A stretch of 64,000 nt of DNA from Allobosea sp. UNC402CLCol (GTDB taxonomy: Bacteria > Pseudomonadota > Alphaproteobacteria > Rhizobiales > Beijerinckiaceae): contig NZ_JQJJ01000009.1 of NCBI RefSeq assembly GCF_000745475.1, positions 248,001 to 312,000 of the forward strand. Reading direction: 5' to 3'. Below are positions 17,549 to 25,540 of this stretch, piece by piece; positions within the stretch are counted from its first letter, which is position 1, and each line of letters starts with the position of its first letter. The translations under genes were made by a program, and so were the position numbers. Under the pieces are notes generated by a model. That model was not told the DNA's origin. It saw only the letters and a program-made list of their open reading frames with translations, and made no database searches.

Positions 17549-18028
17549 TTAGAGCGCGCCCTGTGGGACCTTCAGCCCGCCACCGGCGCCGCTGGTGATC
17601 GAATCCGCGCCGCCGAAGGGGTTGGCGCTCTGGGCCTGCTGCTGGGCGCGCCGCTGCATCGCCGCCTGCTGCTTCACCGCATTGCAGGCCTGGCCGCGAA
17701 ACGTCCCGATTCGCGCGTTGTCGTTCTTGAGCCCCTCGATGAACGTGGCCGGGATCTGGCACCAGTCCTGGTTGGCGGACGCGAATTTCAGCGTCTCGTT
17801 GCCGTTGTTCACGAGCGAGCCGAAGGTGCTGCACGCCTCCTGCGGCGTCATCTTGCGCTTGGCCTTCTGCGCGGCGGTGATCTTGGCCACCATCGCCTGC
17901 CGCGTCGTCAGCAGCTTCTGCAGCGATTCGCAGCCGGAGACCTGCGCGCTGGCCGGGGAGGCGATCACGAGCGATGCCATGGCGAGGCCCAATGTCGCTG
18001 CCAATCCCGAAGCCGTCCTGAGCCGCAT
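17549..18028 (-). CDS. Secreted hypothetical protein
   Basis: A 159-residue protein with a clear Sec signal peptide (MRLRTASGLAATLGLAMASL, cleavage near SPASAQ). The mature part has four Cys (SGCESLQ, EACSTF, DWCQIP, QACNAV) that could form two disulfides, a lysine-rich helix, and a Q-rich then G-rich tail. I recognise the style from conserved Rhizobiales periplasmic proteins but cannot name a function. It lies 19 bp upstream of ubiA on the same strand and may be co-transcribed with it. Confidence 0.75.
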   Translation of the reverse strand: MRLRTASGLAATLGLAMASLVIASPASAQVSGCESLQKLLTTRQAMVAKITAAQKAKRKMTPQEACSTFGSLVNNGNETLKFASANQDWCQIPATFIEGLKNDNARIGTFRGQACNAVKQQAAMQRRAQQQAQSANPFGGADSITSGAGGGLKVPQGAL

Positions 18029-18219
18029 GATTCCCTTCTCCGCTTGCCGGCCTGTCGCGCCGATCTGTGAACATGTCCTTAACAGCAGGCGCTGTTAACG
18101 CCAACGACTCTTGCAAGTCCATCTGCCATCTCGGAGGAAGCACTTGCCGTTAGGCGAGGATTGTGGCGGTTTTCGCGCTGCTCACAACAAATTTGTAGAT
18201 GCAGGAGGCGGCTTCGCCG

Positions 18220-18969
18220 ATGTCCATCCCCGATTTTGCACGCCATCGGCTCTTCATCGATGCCGCTTTCGCTGCCGGCGGCGAACTGCCGCTGGAGCGG
18301 GATCAGTCGAATTATCTGCTCAACGTCTTACGGCTCAAGGCCGATGGGGCGGTCCTCGTCTTCAACGGGCGCGACGGCGAATGGCTGGCCCGCGTCGCGC
18401 CGGAGGGGCGCAAGGCGGCGCGGCTGATTCTCGACCGCCGGGTGAAGGATCAGCCGCCGCCCTCAGACCTGCATTATCTCTTCGCGCCGCTGAAGCATGC
18501 GCGGCTCGATTATATGGCGCAGAAGGCGGTCGAGATGGGCGCGGGCCTGCTCCAGCCCGTCATCACCCGCCGCACCCAGGTCTCGCGGCTCAATCTCGAC
18601 CGGATGCGGGCCAATGCCGTCGAGGCCGCCGAGCAATGTGGCATCCTCAGCCTGCCGCGCATCGAGGCCGAGACCTCGCTCGAGGCCGCGCTCGCGGCGC
18701 TGGACCCGGCCCGGCTGCTGATCTTCTGCGACGAGGGGCTGGAGCAGGGCAGCCCGATCACGGCGCTGCAGGCCCATGCCGCCGGCCCGCTCGCGGTGCT
18801 GATCGGGCCGGAGGGCGGCTTCGACGAGGCCGAGCGCCGGCTGATCGCCGCGCGCCCGCAGACGCTGGCGATTTCGCTGGGCCCGCGTATCCTGCGCGCC
18901 GATACCGCCGCTGTCGCGGCGCTCGCCGTCGTGCAGGCGGTGCTCGGCGATTGGGCGGGGCCGCGCTGA
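18220..18969 (+). CDS. rsmE: 16S rRNA (uracil1498-N3)-methyltransferase
   Basis: SPOUT-class SAM methyltransferase acting on U1498 of 16S rRNA. The 249-residue protein has the N-terminal PUA-like part (HRLFIDAAF, NYLLNVLRLKADGAVLVFNG) and the knotted SAM site VLIGPEGGFDEAE and SLGPRILRADTAAVAALAV. The ATG at 18220 is chosen because AGGAGG lies 11 bases upstream; the ATG at 18199 has none. Confidence 0.95.
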   Translation: MSIPDFARHRLFIDAAFAAGGELPLERDQSNYLLNVLRLKADGAVLVFNGRDGEWLARVAPEGRKAARLILDRRVKDQPPPSDLHYLFAPLKHARLDYMAQKAVEMGAGLLQPVITRRTQVSRLNLDRMRANAVEAAEQCGILSLPRIEAETSLEAALAALDPARLLIFCDEGLEQGSPITALQAHAAGPLAVLIGPEGGFDEAERRLIAARPQTLAISLGPRILRADTAAVAALAVVQAVLGDWAGPR

Positions 18970-19141
18970 GCGTTCCGGCGCCGGACCTGCCGCCAGCGCT
19001 TGCCGCCCTTTCACGAATGCAAGGTCCGGGTCGTTGTCGCGCGTCCGGCTCTCGCCTATGTCTGTTCGCCCTACGCCTTGAACCCGCGGCCTCCCAGCCG
19101 CCGGGAGCCTTGGCTCTATTGCCTGTTCTGCCGGAGCGCCC

Positions 19142-20521
19142 ATGGCTCGCGATGTGTCCGACTCGACTCCGATCGGCTCCAAGGAGGAGCTGATTGCCTG
19201 GATCGCTGCCGGCGAGAAACCGGAATCGCGTTTCCGGATCGGGACGGAGCACGAGAAGTTCCCGTTCTACCGGGAGGACCTCGCTCCGGTGCCTTACGAA
19301 GGCCGTGCCGGGGCGGGCGGCATCCGCGCTTTGCTCGAAGGCATGCAGCAGCGTCTCGGCTGGGAGCCGATCGTCGACGCCGGCAACATCATCGGTCTCG
19401 GCGGCCCCGACGGGGGCGGGGCGATCTCGCTGGAGCCCGGCGGCCAGTTCGAGCTCTCGGGCGCCCCGCTCGAGACCATTCATCAGACGCAGGCCGAGCT
19501 CGCCGCCCATCTCGCCGACGTCAAGGCGGTCGCCGAACCGCACGGCATCGGCTTCGCCGCGCTCGGCGCCTCCCCGCTCTGGACGCGGGCGCAGACCCCG
19601 ATGATGCCGAAGAGCCGCTACAAGATCATGGCGAACTATATGCCGAAGGTCGGCACGATGGGGCTCGACATGATGTTCCGGACCTGCACGGTGCAGGTCA
19701 ATCTGGATTTCGCCAGCGAGGCCGACATGGTGCGCAAGCTGCGCGTCTCGCTTGCGCTGCAGCCATTCGCGACGGCCCTGTTCGCCTCCTCGCCCTTCCT
19801 GGAGCGCAAGCTGAACGGCTTCCAGTCGATGCGCTCGGAGATCTGGCGCGATACCGACAATAACCGCTCCGGCATGCTCGCCTTCGCCTTCGACGAGGGC
19901 ATGTCCTACGAGGCCTATGTCGATTGGGCGCTCGACGTTCCCATGTATTTCGTCAAGCGCGGCGAGACCTATCACGACGTCGCCGGCGCCTCTTTCCGGG
20001 ACCTCATGGCGGGCAAGCTGAAGCAGCTGCCGGGCGAATGCGCCACGATGTCGGACTGGGTCAACCATCTCGGGACCCTGTTCCCGGAGGTCCGGCTGAA
20101 GCGCTTCCTCGAGATGCGCGGCGCCGATGCCGGTCCCGCCGACATGCTGGCGGCGCTGCCCGCCTTCTGGGTCGGGTTGCTCTATGACCGCGGCGCGCTC
20201 GACGCCGCCTGGGATCTGGTCAAGGGCTGGAGCGCCGAGCAGCGGCAGGGATTGCGCGATGCGGCACCCAAGCTGGGTCTGGATGCCTCCATCGCCGGGC
20301 GCAAGCTTGGCGAGATCGCCAGCGAAGTGCTGGAATTGTCGCGTGCCGGCCTCGCCCGCCGGGACCGCCGCGACGCGGCCGGCCATGACGAGAGCATCTA
20401 CCTGGCTCCCTTGCAGGAGATCCTGGCCAGCGGGCAGACGCTCGCGCAGCGCCTCGAAGCGCGCTATCGCGGCCCATGGGGTGGCAAGGTCGAGCCGGTC
20501 TTCACGGATCTGGCGCTGTAA
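19142..20521 (+). CDS. gshA: Glutamate-cysteine ligase, plant/alphaproteobacterial type
   Basis: First step of glutathione synthesis: ATP-dependent ligation of glutamate and cysteine. The 459 residues are normal for the alphaproteobacterial/plant class. Diagnostic stretches include FRIGTEHEKFPF, GGAISLEPGGQFELSGAP, YKIMANYMPKVGTMGLDMM, TCTVQVNLDFASEADM and NNRSGMLAFAFDEGMSYE. Other glutathione-linked functions nearby are a KefB-type antiporter and a glutathione S-transferase, though not in an operon with it. It follows rsmE by 172 bp. Confidence 0.96.
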   Translation: MARDVSDSTPIGSKEELIAWIAAGEKPESRFRIGTEHEKFPFYREDLAPVPYEGRAGAGGIRALLEGMQQRLGWEPIVDAGNIIGLGGPDGGGAISLEPGGQFELSGAPLETIHQTQAELAAHLADVKAVAEPHGIGFAALGASPLWTRAQTPMMPKSRYKIMANYMPKVGTMGLDMMFRTCTVQVNLDFASEADMVRKLRVSLALQPFATALFASSPFLERKLNGFQSMRSEIWRDTDNNRSGMLAFAFDEGMSYEAYVDWALDVPMYFVKRGETYHDVAGASFRDLMAGKLKQLPGECATMSDWVNHLGTLFPEVRLKRFLEMRGADAGPADMLAALPAFWVGLLYDRGALDAAWDLVKGWSAEQRQGLRDAAPKLGLDASIAGRKLGEIASEVLELSRAGLARRDRRDAAGHDESIYLAPLQEILASGQTLAQRLEARYRGPWGGKVEPVFTDLAL

Positions 20522-20611
20522 AGCCCATCCGTGCCGGAAAAAAGCGATATTCGGTGCATTGCAGCGGCCGGATTAACGATTTGGCCGGAGCTCGCGCCCT
20601 AACCTTGCGGC

Positions 20612-20788
20612 ATGAACAGGATCAGCGCCAGTTTTGACGCCTTTCTTCGCGACGAGCGCGGCGCGACGCTGATCGAGTATGGCTTTGTCGTCACCCTGGT
20701 CTCGCTGACGATCATCACCAGCGCGACGCAGATGGGCCAATCGGTGGTTCGCTTCTTCCAGGCGGTGGCGGCCGGGTTCAATCCCTGA
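20612..20788 (+). CDS. Flp-family type IVb pilin, solitary
   Basis: A 58-residue protein missed by length cut-offs. It has the Flp pilin pattern: a short polar leader, RDERGATLIEYGFVVTLVSL with the conserved Glu in IEYG at the start of the hydrophobic helix, then a short amphipathic tail. Flp pilins are cut by a TadV-type prepilin peptidase and assembled into Tad pili for adhesion. No tad/cpa genes are in the window, so this is an orphan copy. It begins 90 bp after gshA. Confidence 0.82.
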   Translation: MNRISASFDAFLRDERGATLIEYGFVVTLVSLTIITSATQMGQSVVRFFQAVAAGFNP

Positions 20789-20809
20789 AGCTCGCCCCAA
20801 GGAGCTTCA
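20786..20809. terminator. Hairpin between pilin and LysR genes
   Basis: Stem TGAAGCTC / GAGCTTCA with an eight-base loop, overlapping the pilin stop codon. It lies between two convergent genes; no T run follows, so terminator function is uncertain. Confidence 0.35.
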
Positions 20810-20835
20810 GCGTCCGATAAGGCCTTCCGATCCTT

Positions 20836-21717
20836 CTATTCCGCCGCGGTCTTGAAGCTCGCCAGATTGTCGAGGCTCTGGATGATGTGCTCGGCCAGCG
20901 CATTCGAGAGCACGGACGGGTCGAAGCGCGTGCGCAGCAGGCCGATCTTGCAGGACGGCAAGGTCGCGAAGCCCTCCGACGGTCCCAGAATCCGCATGCC
21001 CGGCCTCACCGCGCTTTCCGGCAGCACCGAGACGGCGAGCCCTGCGACCACCGCGGCGCCGACCGCCGTCGAGTTCCAGCTCGCATAGAGCACGCGGAAC
21101 CGGCGGCCCTTGGCCTCCAGCGCATCGACCGCCGCCTGCCGCCAGTTGCAGGTCGGCCGCCCCAGCGCCAGCGGCAACGGATCTTCCTCGTGCACGGTAT
21201 GGCGGGCGGAGGTGACCCAGAGCAGCGGCTCGATGCGGATGATCTCGCCCTGGCCGCGGCTCTCGACATGGGTGATGATGGCGAGGTCGATGTCGCCGGT
21301 GGCGATCCGCTCGGCCAGCATCGGCGTCGGCTCGCAGACGACCGTGACCTCGGCGCGCGGGTTCGAGCGCGCGAAGCGGGCGAGGATCTCGGGCAGGTAG
21401 CGGTCGGCATAATCGTCGGGCACGCCGAGCCGGATGCGCCCCTTCAGATCGGCATCGGTGAAGGTCGCGACGCATTCCAGGTTCAGCCTGACGATCCGGC
21501 GGGCGTAGTCGAGCAGGCGCTCGCCATCCTCGGTCAGCTTGGCGTGGCGTCCGTCGCGCCCGAAGAGCGGCCGCCCGACCCGCTCCTCCAGCCGCTTCAT
21601 CTGCATCGAGACGGCCGATTGCGTCTTGAACACGATCTCCGCCGCGCGGGTGAAGGAGCCGGTGTCGGCAATGGCGACGAAGGTCTTCAACTGGTCGGCG
21701 TCGAGCACATGGGCCAT
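20836..21717 (-). CDS. LysR-family transcriptional regulator
   Basis: A 293-residue regulator. The N-terminal winged helix reads LDADQLKTFVAIADTGSFTR, then KTQSAVSMQMKRLEERVGRPLF, followed by the periplasmic-binding-like effector domain beginning about residue 85 (GRIRLGVPDDYADRYLPEIL). The ATG at 21717 follows GGGGGA; in-frame ATGs upstream are less well placed. It is divergent from a DUF1127 gene, a frequent arrangement for LysR regulators and their targets. The ligand is unknown. Confidence 0.88.
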   Translation of the reverse strand: MAHVLDADQLKTFVAIADTGSFTRAAEIVFKTQSAVSMQMKRLEERVGRPLFGRDGRHAKLTEDGERLLDYARRIVRLNLECVATFTDADLKGRIRLGVPDDYADRYLPEILARFARSNPRAEVTVVCEPTPMLAERIATGDIDLAIITHVESRGQGEIIRIEPLLWVTSARHTVHEEDPLPLALGRPTCNWRQAAVDALEAKGRRFRVLYASWNSTAVGAAVVAGLAVSVLPESAVRPGMRILGPSEGFATLPSCKIGLLRTRFDPSVLSNALAEHIIQSLDNLASFKTAAE

Positions 21718-21892
21718 GGCGATCCCCCGTCGGGCGTTCATCAATATCCGTGCTGTCAAGCATCATAACCATTCGTTTGGCTGATGGCCAGCGTCTCGCT
21801 ATCGTTCAATCGTTCTCCGGGATTTCAGCCAGTTGGCGCGTCCGGGCTGAAGGGGAACGTCGATCCGTTCTCGCATTCCATTGGAGGCCGTC

Positions 21893-22267
21893 ATGCTGCT
21901 CATGACCATTGCCACGAAGACGCTGTCATCGGTTCCGGCCGGTGTCGTGCGCATCGCCGCCGCTGGAATCCAAAAGCCCGTATTCCTCCTGCGCGCCCTG
22001 ATCCATCGACGCGAGGTGATGCGCCTCGCCGAGCTCGATGAGCGCGGCCTCAAGGATATCGGCCTCGTCCGCTCCGATATCGCCGGCGCGCTGGCGACGT
22101 CCTGGCTCAACGATCCCTCCGCGGTGCTGGCCGCGCGGTCACGCTCCAATGCCGATATCGCCAAGGCGCGGCGCGAGCAGGCCGTCCGTCATGCCGGCAC
22201 CCAGCCGACAGTGCCGGAGCCGGTGCTGGCGAAGAACGCAGATTTCATGGTTGCACGCTGCGCCTGA
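21893..22267 (+). CDS. DUF1127 domain protein
   Basis: A 124-residue protein with the DUF1127 core RREVMRLAELDERGLKDIGLVRSDI (given here as positions about 40-64; Arg-rich, with LxELDxRxLxDIGL pattern). DUF1127 proteins are small Arg-rich proteins, some shown to bind RNA. This one is longer than the usual 45-75 residues, with a hydrophobic N-terminal part and a polar tail. GGAGG precedes the ATG at 21893. It is divergent from LysR and is followed by a strong terminator. Confidence 0.8.
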   Translation: MLLMTIATKTLSSVPAGVVRIAAAGIQKPVFLLRALIHRREVMRLAELDERGLKDIGLVRSDIAGALATSWLNDPSAVLAARSRSNADIAKARREQAVRHAGTQPTVPEPVLAKNADFMVARCA

Positions 22268-22290
22268 CCCCTTGGCGTCAGCGTCTCTGT

Positions 22291-22322
22291 GGGCGGAAGC
22301 TTCGTGCTTCCGCCCTTTTTTT
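22291..22322 (+). terminator. Rho-independent terminator after the DUF1127 gene
   Basis: Perfect 10-bp stem GGGCGGAAGC / GCTTCCGCCC with loop TTCGT and a run of seven T. It begins 24 bp after the stop codon. Confidence 0.92.
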
Positions 22323-22426
22323 ATGCGCCGGAGCAGCGGAGGCGAGTCCTAACGCAATTTTATGCATTTGGCTGAAATGTGTCGCCGGATGCGGCCGGCT
22401 GGCCGCCTGACAGGGTGGGCACGGGC

Positions 22427-24322
22427 ATGAAGTTCTCTCTGCGCCTCAAGGATCTGAGGATTCGCACCAAGATCGCCATTCCATTGATTGCGATCGGACT
22501 GATCAGCATCGGTACTGCGATCTATGCCGGGCACGAATATCAGCGCATCAACAAGAGCTATTCCGATCTGATCGATCAGCGCTCCGCCGCGATCCTCGAT
22601 TCGGCGCAGTCGACGCTCGTGACGAGCTATGTGCTGCGCGACCTGTATAAGGCGATCGCCTATCCCGAATACATGAAGCAGAACACCACGAGCATCGCGG
22701 ATGTCCGCAAGGATTACGATCTCGCGCTCCAGCAGCTCGTCAACGCCAAGATCAGCTTTCCCGAGCGCCATGCCGAGTTCGACAAGCTCGCGCGGGCGCT
22801 TTCCGAGCTCAAGCCGAAGATCGACGACGTGCTGGCCCAGGCCGCGCGCGACGAGGATCTGGCGGCGCTGTCGGTGATGTCGGAGCTGGACCGCGCCTTC
22901 GGCGCCATCGTCGCTGATGCGGTCAAGCTCAACGGCGACATCAAGAGCCAGACGCAAGCCGACGGGCAGGCGCTTGACGCGGAGGCGAAGCAGCTCAACC
23001 TGATCCTGCTGGCGCTCTCCGTCGCCGGGGTCCTGCTCGGCCTGATCGGGGCGATTCTGCTCGCGCGGCAGTCCATCACCAGGCCGCTCGACACCCTCAA
23101 GGCGCGCATGGACGATCTCGCCGCCGGCGACTATGCGGTCGAGATCGACGGCCAGAACCGGCACGACGAGGTCGGCGCCATGGCGCGGGCCGTGCAGGTC
23201 TTCAAGGAGAACGGGCTGGCGGTCCGGCGCCTCGAGGCGGAGACGGCCGAGAGCCGCGACGCGACGGAGGCGCAGCGCCGCCTCGCCGAGCAGGAGCGCG
23301 CCGCCCGCGCCCGCGAGCACGAGCTTCTCGCCGCCGAGCAGGCCAAGGTGATGGAGGCGCTGGCCGAAGGGCTCGACCGGCTTTCGCGCGGCGATCTCAC
23401 CTGCCGGATCGAGGCCGATCTCGCTGCCGAATACGAGAAGCTGCGCGACGATTTCAACATGGCGGTCGCCCATCTCGCGGAGACGATCCGCACCATCCAG
23501 TCGACCGCGGGCGATGTCGGCAACGCCGCCCAGGAGATCAACACCGGCGCCGATGATCTCTCCAAGCGCACCGAGGAGCAGGCCTCCTCGCTGGAGGAGA
23601 CCGCCGCCACCACCGAGGAGCTCGCCGCTTCCGTCAAGGCCTCGGCCCAGGCTTCGATGCAGGCGGTCGCGCTCGCCGACGAGGCGATGGAGGTCGCGCG
23701 CAAGGGCGGTGCCATCGTCAAGGATGCCGTGGACGCCATGGCGCGAATCGAGACCGCCTCGCGCAAGATCTCCGACATCACCACCGTCATCGACGAGATC
23801 GCCTTCCAGACCAATCTGCTGGCGCTCAACGCCGCGGTCGAGGCGGCGCGTGCCGGCGATGCCGGCCGGGGTTTTGCCGTGGTCGCCTCCGAAGTGCGCA
23901 CGCTCGCCCAGCGCTCCAGCGAGGCCGCCAAGGGCATCACCACGCTCATCACCGAATCCGGGGCGGAGGTCGCGCAGGGCGTCGGCCTCGTGCGCTCGGC
24001 CGGCACCGCCCTGGAGCGGATCGTCGAAGCCTCGCAGAAGGTGTCCGCCACGGTCTCGGACATCTCCTCGGCCGCGGCCGAGCAATCGAACGGCATCGAC
24101 GAGATGAGCCAGGCCGTCGCCCATATGGACGAGATGACCCAGCAGAACGCTGCGCTCGCCGAGCAGAGCGCCGCCTCGGCGACGGCCCTGGCCAGCCAGA
24201 TCCAGCGCCTCAACGATCTCGTCGCCAGCTTCCGCACCCGCGACGATGCGGCCGAGCTGCGCGGCATGGCCGCGGCCATGGTGCAGGCGGACCAGAACTG
24301 GCAGCAGCGCCGGCCGGCTTGA
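22427..24322 (+). CDS. Methyl-accepting chemotaxis protein
   Basis: Transmembrane chemoreceptor signalling through CheA/CheW. The 631 residues comprise TM1 (about 17-37), a helical periplasmic sensor domain, TM2 (about 193-215), HAMP (about 216-270), a charged coiled coil, a second HAMP-like part ([18 protein letters not shown]) and the cytoplasmic hairpin with [18 protein letters not shown]. Glu/Gln-rich methylation helices flank it ([20 protein letters not shown]). There is no C-terminal CheR-docking pentapeptide. I took the ATG at 22427, just before [18 protein letters not shown]. No che genes adjoin it. Confidence 0.93.
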   Translation: MKFSLRLKDLRIRTKIAIPLIAIGLISIGTAIYAGHEYQRINKSYSDLIDQRSAAILDSAQSTLVTSYVLRDLYKAIAYPEYMKQNTTSIADVRKDYDLALQQLVNAKISFPERHAEFDKLARALSELKPKIDDVLAQAARDEDLAALSVMSELDRAFGAIVADAVKLNGDIKSQTQADGQALDAEAKQLNLILLALSVAGVLLGLIGAILLARQSITRPLDTLKARMDDLAAGDYAVEIDGQNRHDEVGAMARAVQVFKENGLAVRRLEAETAESRDATEAQRRLAEQERAARAREHELLAAEQAKVMEALAEGLDRLSRGDLTCRIEADLAAEYEKLRDDFNMAVAHLAETIRTIQSTAGDVGNAAQEINTGADDLSKRTEEQASSLEETAATTEELAASVKASAQASMQAVALADEAMEVARKGGAIVKDAVDAMARIETASRKISDITTVIDEIAFQTNLLALNAAVEAARAGDAGRGFAVVASEVRTLAQRSSEAAKGITTLITESGAEVAQGVGLVRSAGTALERIVEASQKVSATVSDISSAAAEQSNGIDEMSQAVAHMDEMTQQNAALAEQSAASATALASQIQRLNDLVASFRTRDDAAELRGMAAAMVQADQNWQQRRPA

Positions 24323-24372
24323 GCGCCCGCAAGCCGCGAAAGCTGGTCTGAGTCCGTTGCCAGGACATGCAG

Positions 24373-24396
24373 GACCGGACGCTGCTGCGTCCGGTC
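24373..24396. terminator. Hairpin between convergent MCP and DUF937 genes
   Basis: Perfect 10-bp stem GACCGGACGC / GCGTCCGGTC with loop TGCT, eight bases before the DUF937 stop on the other strand. It could serve both genes; there is no T run. Confidence 0.4.
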
Positions 24397-24403
24397 TGTC
24401 GTT

Positions 24404-25324
24404 TCAGCGCCGCTGACCGCCGCCGAGCATGGCGTCGAGGATCGATTTCAGCGCGCTCTGGTGGTCGTCCTGAATCTGCCGGCCATGCTCGAACATCTGG
24501 TTCAGCGCGTCGAGGCCGATCGAGCCTGGCCCGGAGGCGGAGGCGGAGGGCGCGGGCTCGTCCGGCGCGGGCTCCGGGGCAGGCGCGGGGCGCTGCGGCG
24601 CGCTGCGGGGCTGAGATGGCTGCTGCGGAGCGGGTTCGGGCGCGGCCGCGCCGCCGAACATGCCGCCGAGGATCTGCCCCAGCATGCCGCCGAACGGGTC
24701 GTTGGCCGCGGCGCCGGGGTTTCCTTGCGGCTGTGGCTGGGGCTGGCCTGCCCCCGCGCCCTGGCCGAACATGCCGCGCAGGATCGCATCCATCGGATTG
24801 GCCGGCATCTGCGGCTGGGCCTGCGGTTGTGGCGCCGGCTGCATGCCCGGCATCTGGCCGCGCATCATCTCGGCGAACTGGCCGAGAATGCCGCCGAGCC
24901 CCTCGTTGTTGGTGGATTTGAACAGGCCGCCCATCAGGATCGAGGCGATCACCGGCAGCATCTGCTTGAGGATGGCCTGGCTAACGCCGCTCGTCGCAGC
25001 AGCCTGCGCTGCGATCGCCTGGCTCACCTCGGTCGAACCGAAGAGCTGGCCCAGCACATCGTTGCCGGCCATCTGCGCGCCTTGCGGGATGCTGCCGCCC
25101 GAGGTCTCGAAGAAGCGCGCATAGGGCGAGGCGGTCATCATCTGCGCGAGCGAGCCGAAGGCATAGGGATTCTGCGTCTGGCGCTGCAGCCCCATCGAGA
25201 AGGCCGGCAGCAGCGCATCGAGCGCCGCTTGGGTCTGCTGCTGGCTCAGCCCGTATTGCCGGGCGAGATTCTGCATTGCCTGGCCATTCTGGGCCGATTG
25301 CATGATCTCGAACAGGTTCATCAT
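24404..25324 (-). CDS. DUF937 domain protein
   Basis: A 306-residue protein with an N-terminal DUF937 domain (about 1-165): NLFEIMQSAQNGQAMQNLAR, QTQAALDALLPAFSMGLQRQ, and a hydrophobic Met-rich helix QMLPVIASILMGGLFKS. The second half is low-complexity Gln/Pro/Gly/Ala (QPQAQPQMPANP, QPQPQPQGNPG), ending in an acidic-Pro stretch and a helical tail LNQMFEHGRQIQDDHQ. Function is unknown. No signal peptide. A second ATG immediately follows the first. Confidence 0.78.
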   Translation of the reverse strand: MMNLFEIMQSAQNGQAMQNLARQYGLSQQQTQAALDALLPAFSMGLQRQTQNPYAFGSLAQMMTASPYARFFETSGGSIPQGAQMAGNDVLGQLFGSTEVSQAIAAQAAATSGVSQAILKQMLPVIASILMGGLFKSTNNEGLGGILGQFAEMMRGQMPGMQPAPQPQAQPQMPANPMDAILRGMFGQGAGAGQPQPQPQGNPGAAANDPFGGMLGQILGGMFGGAAAPEPAPQQPSQPRSAPQRPAPAPEPAPDEPAPSASASGPGSIGLDALNQMFEHGRQIQDDHQSALKSILDAMLGGGQRR

Positions 25325-25407
25325 GGACGCCTCCCGGGCCGTTGCTGGCTCTGTCGCGACGATAGCAGCGCGCGGGGCCCCGGCAAGTCGCCTTGGGAAC
25401 GAGGCGC

Positions 25408-25523
25408 GTCATTCTCGGGCGCAGCGAAGCGTAGACCCGGGAATCTCTGGCAGAAATGGGCGCCTCTCACAGGAGCAAGCGCCCTTCTTTCCTGAGATGC
25501 TCGGGTCGAGCCCGAGCATGACG
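25408..25523. repeat. Dispersed intergenic palindromic repeat, family A, copy 2
   Basis: Starts GTCATTCTCGGGCGCAGCGA and ends with hairpin ATGCTCGGG-TCGAG-CCCGAGCAT; the ends match the copy at 3020-3112 while the centre differs. It lies between DUF937 and the antiporter gene. Confidence 0.82.
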
Positions 25524-25540
25524 GCGGCGCCGGCTGGCGC

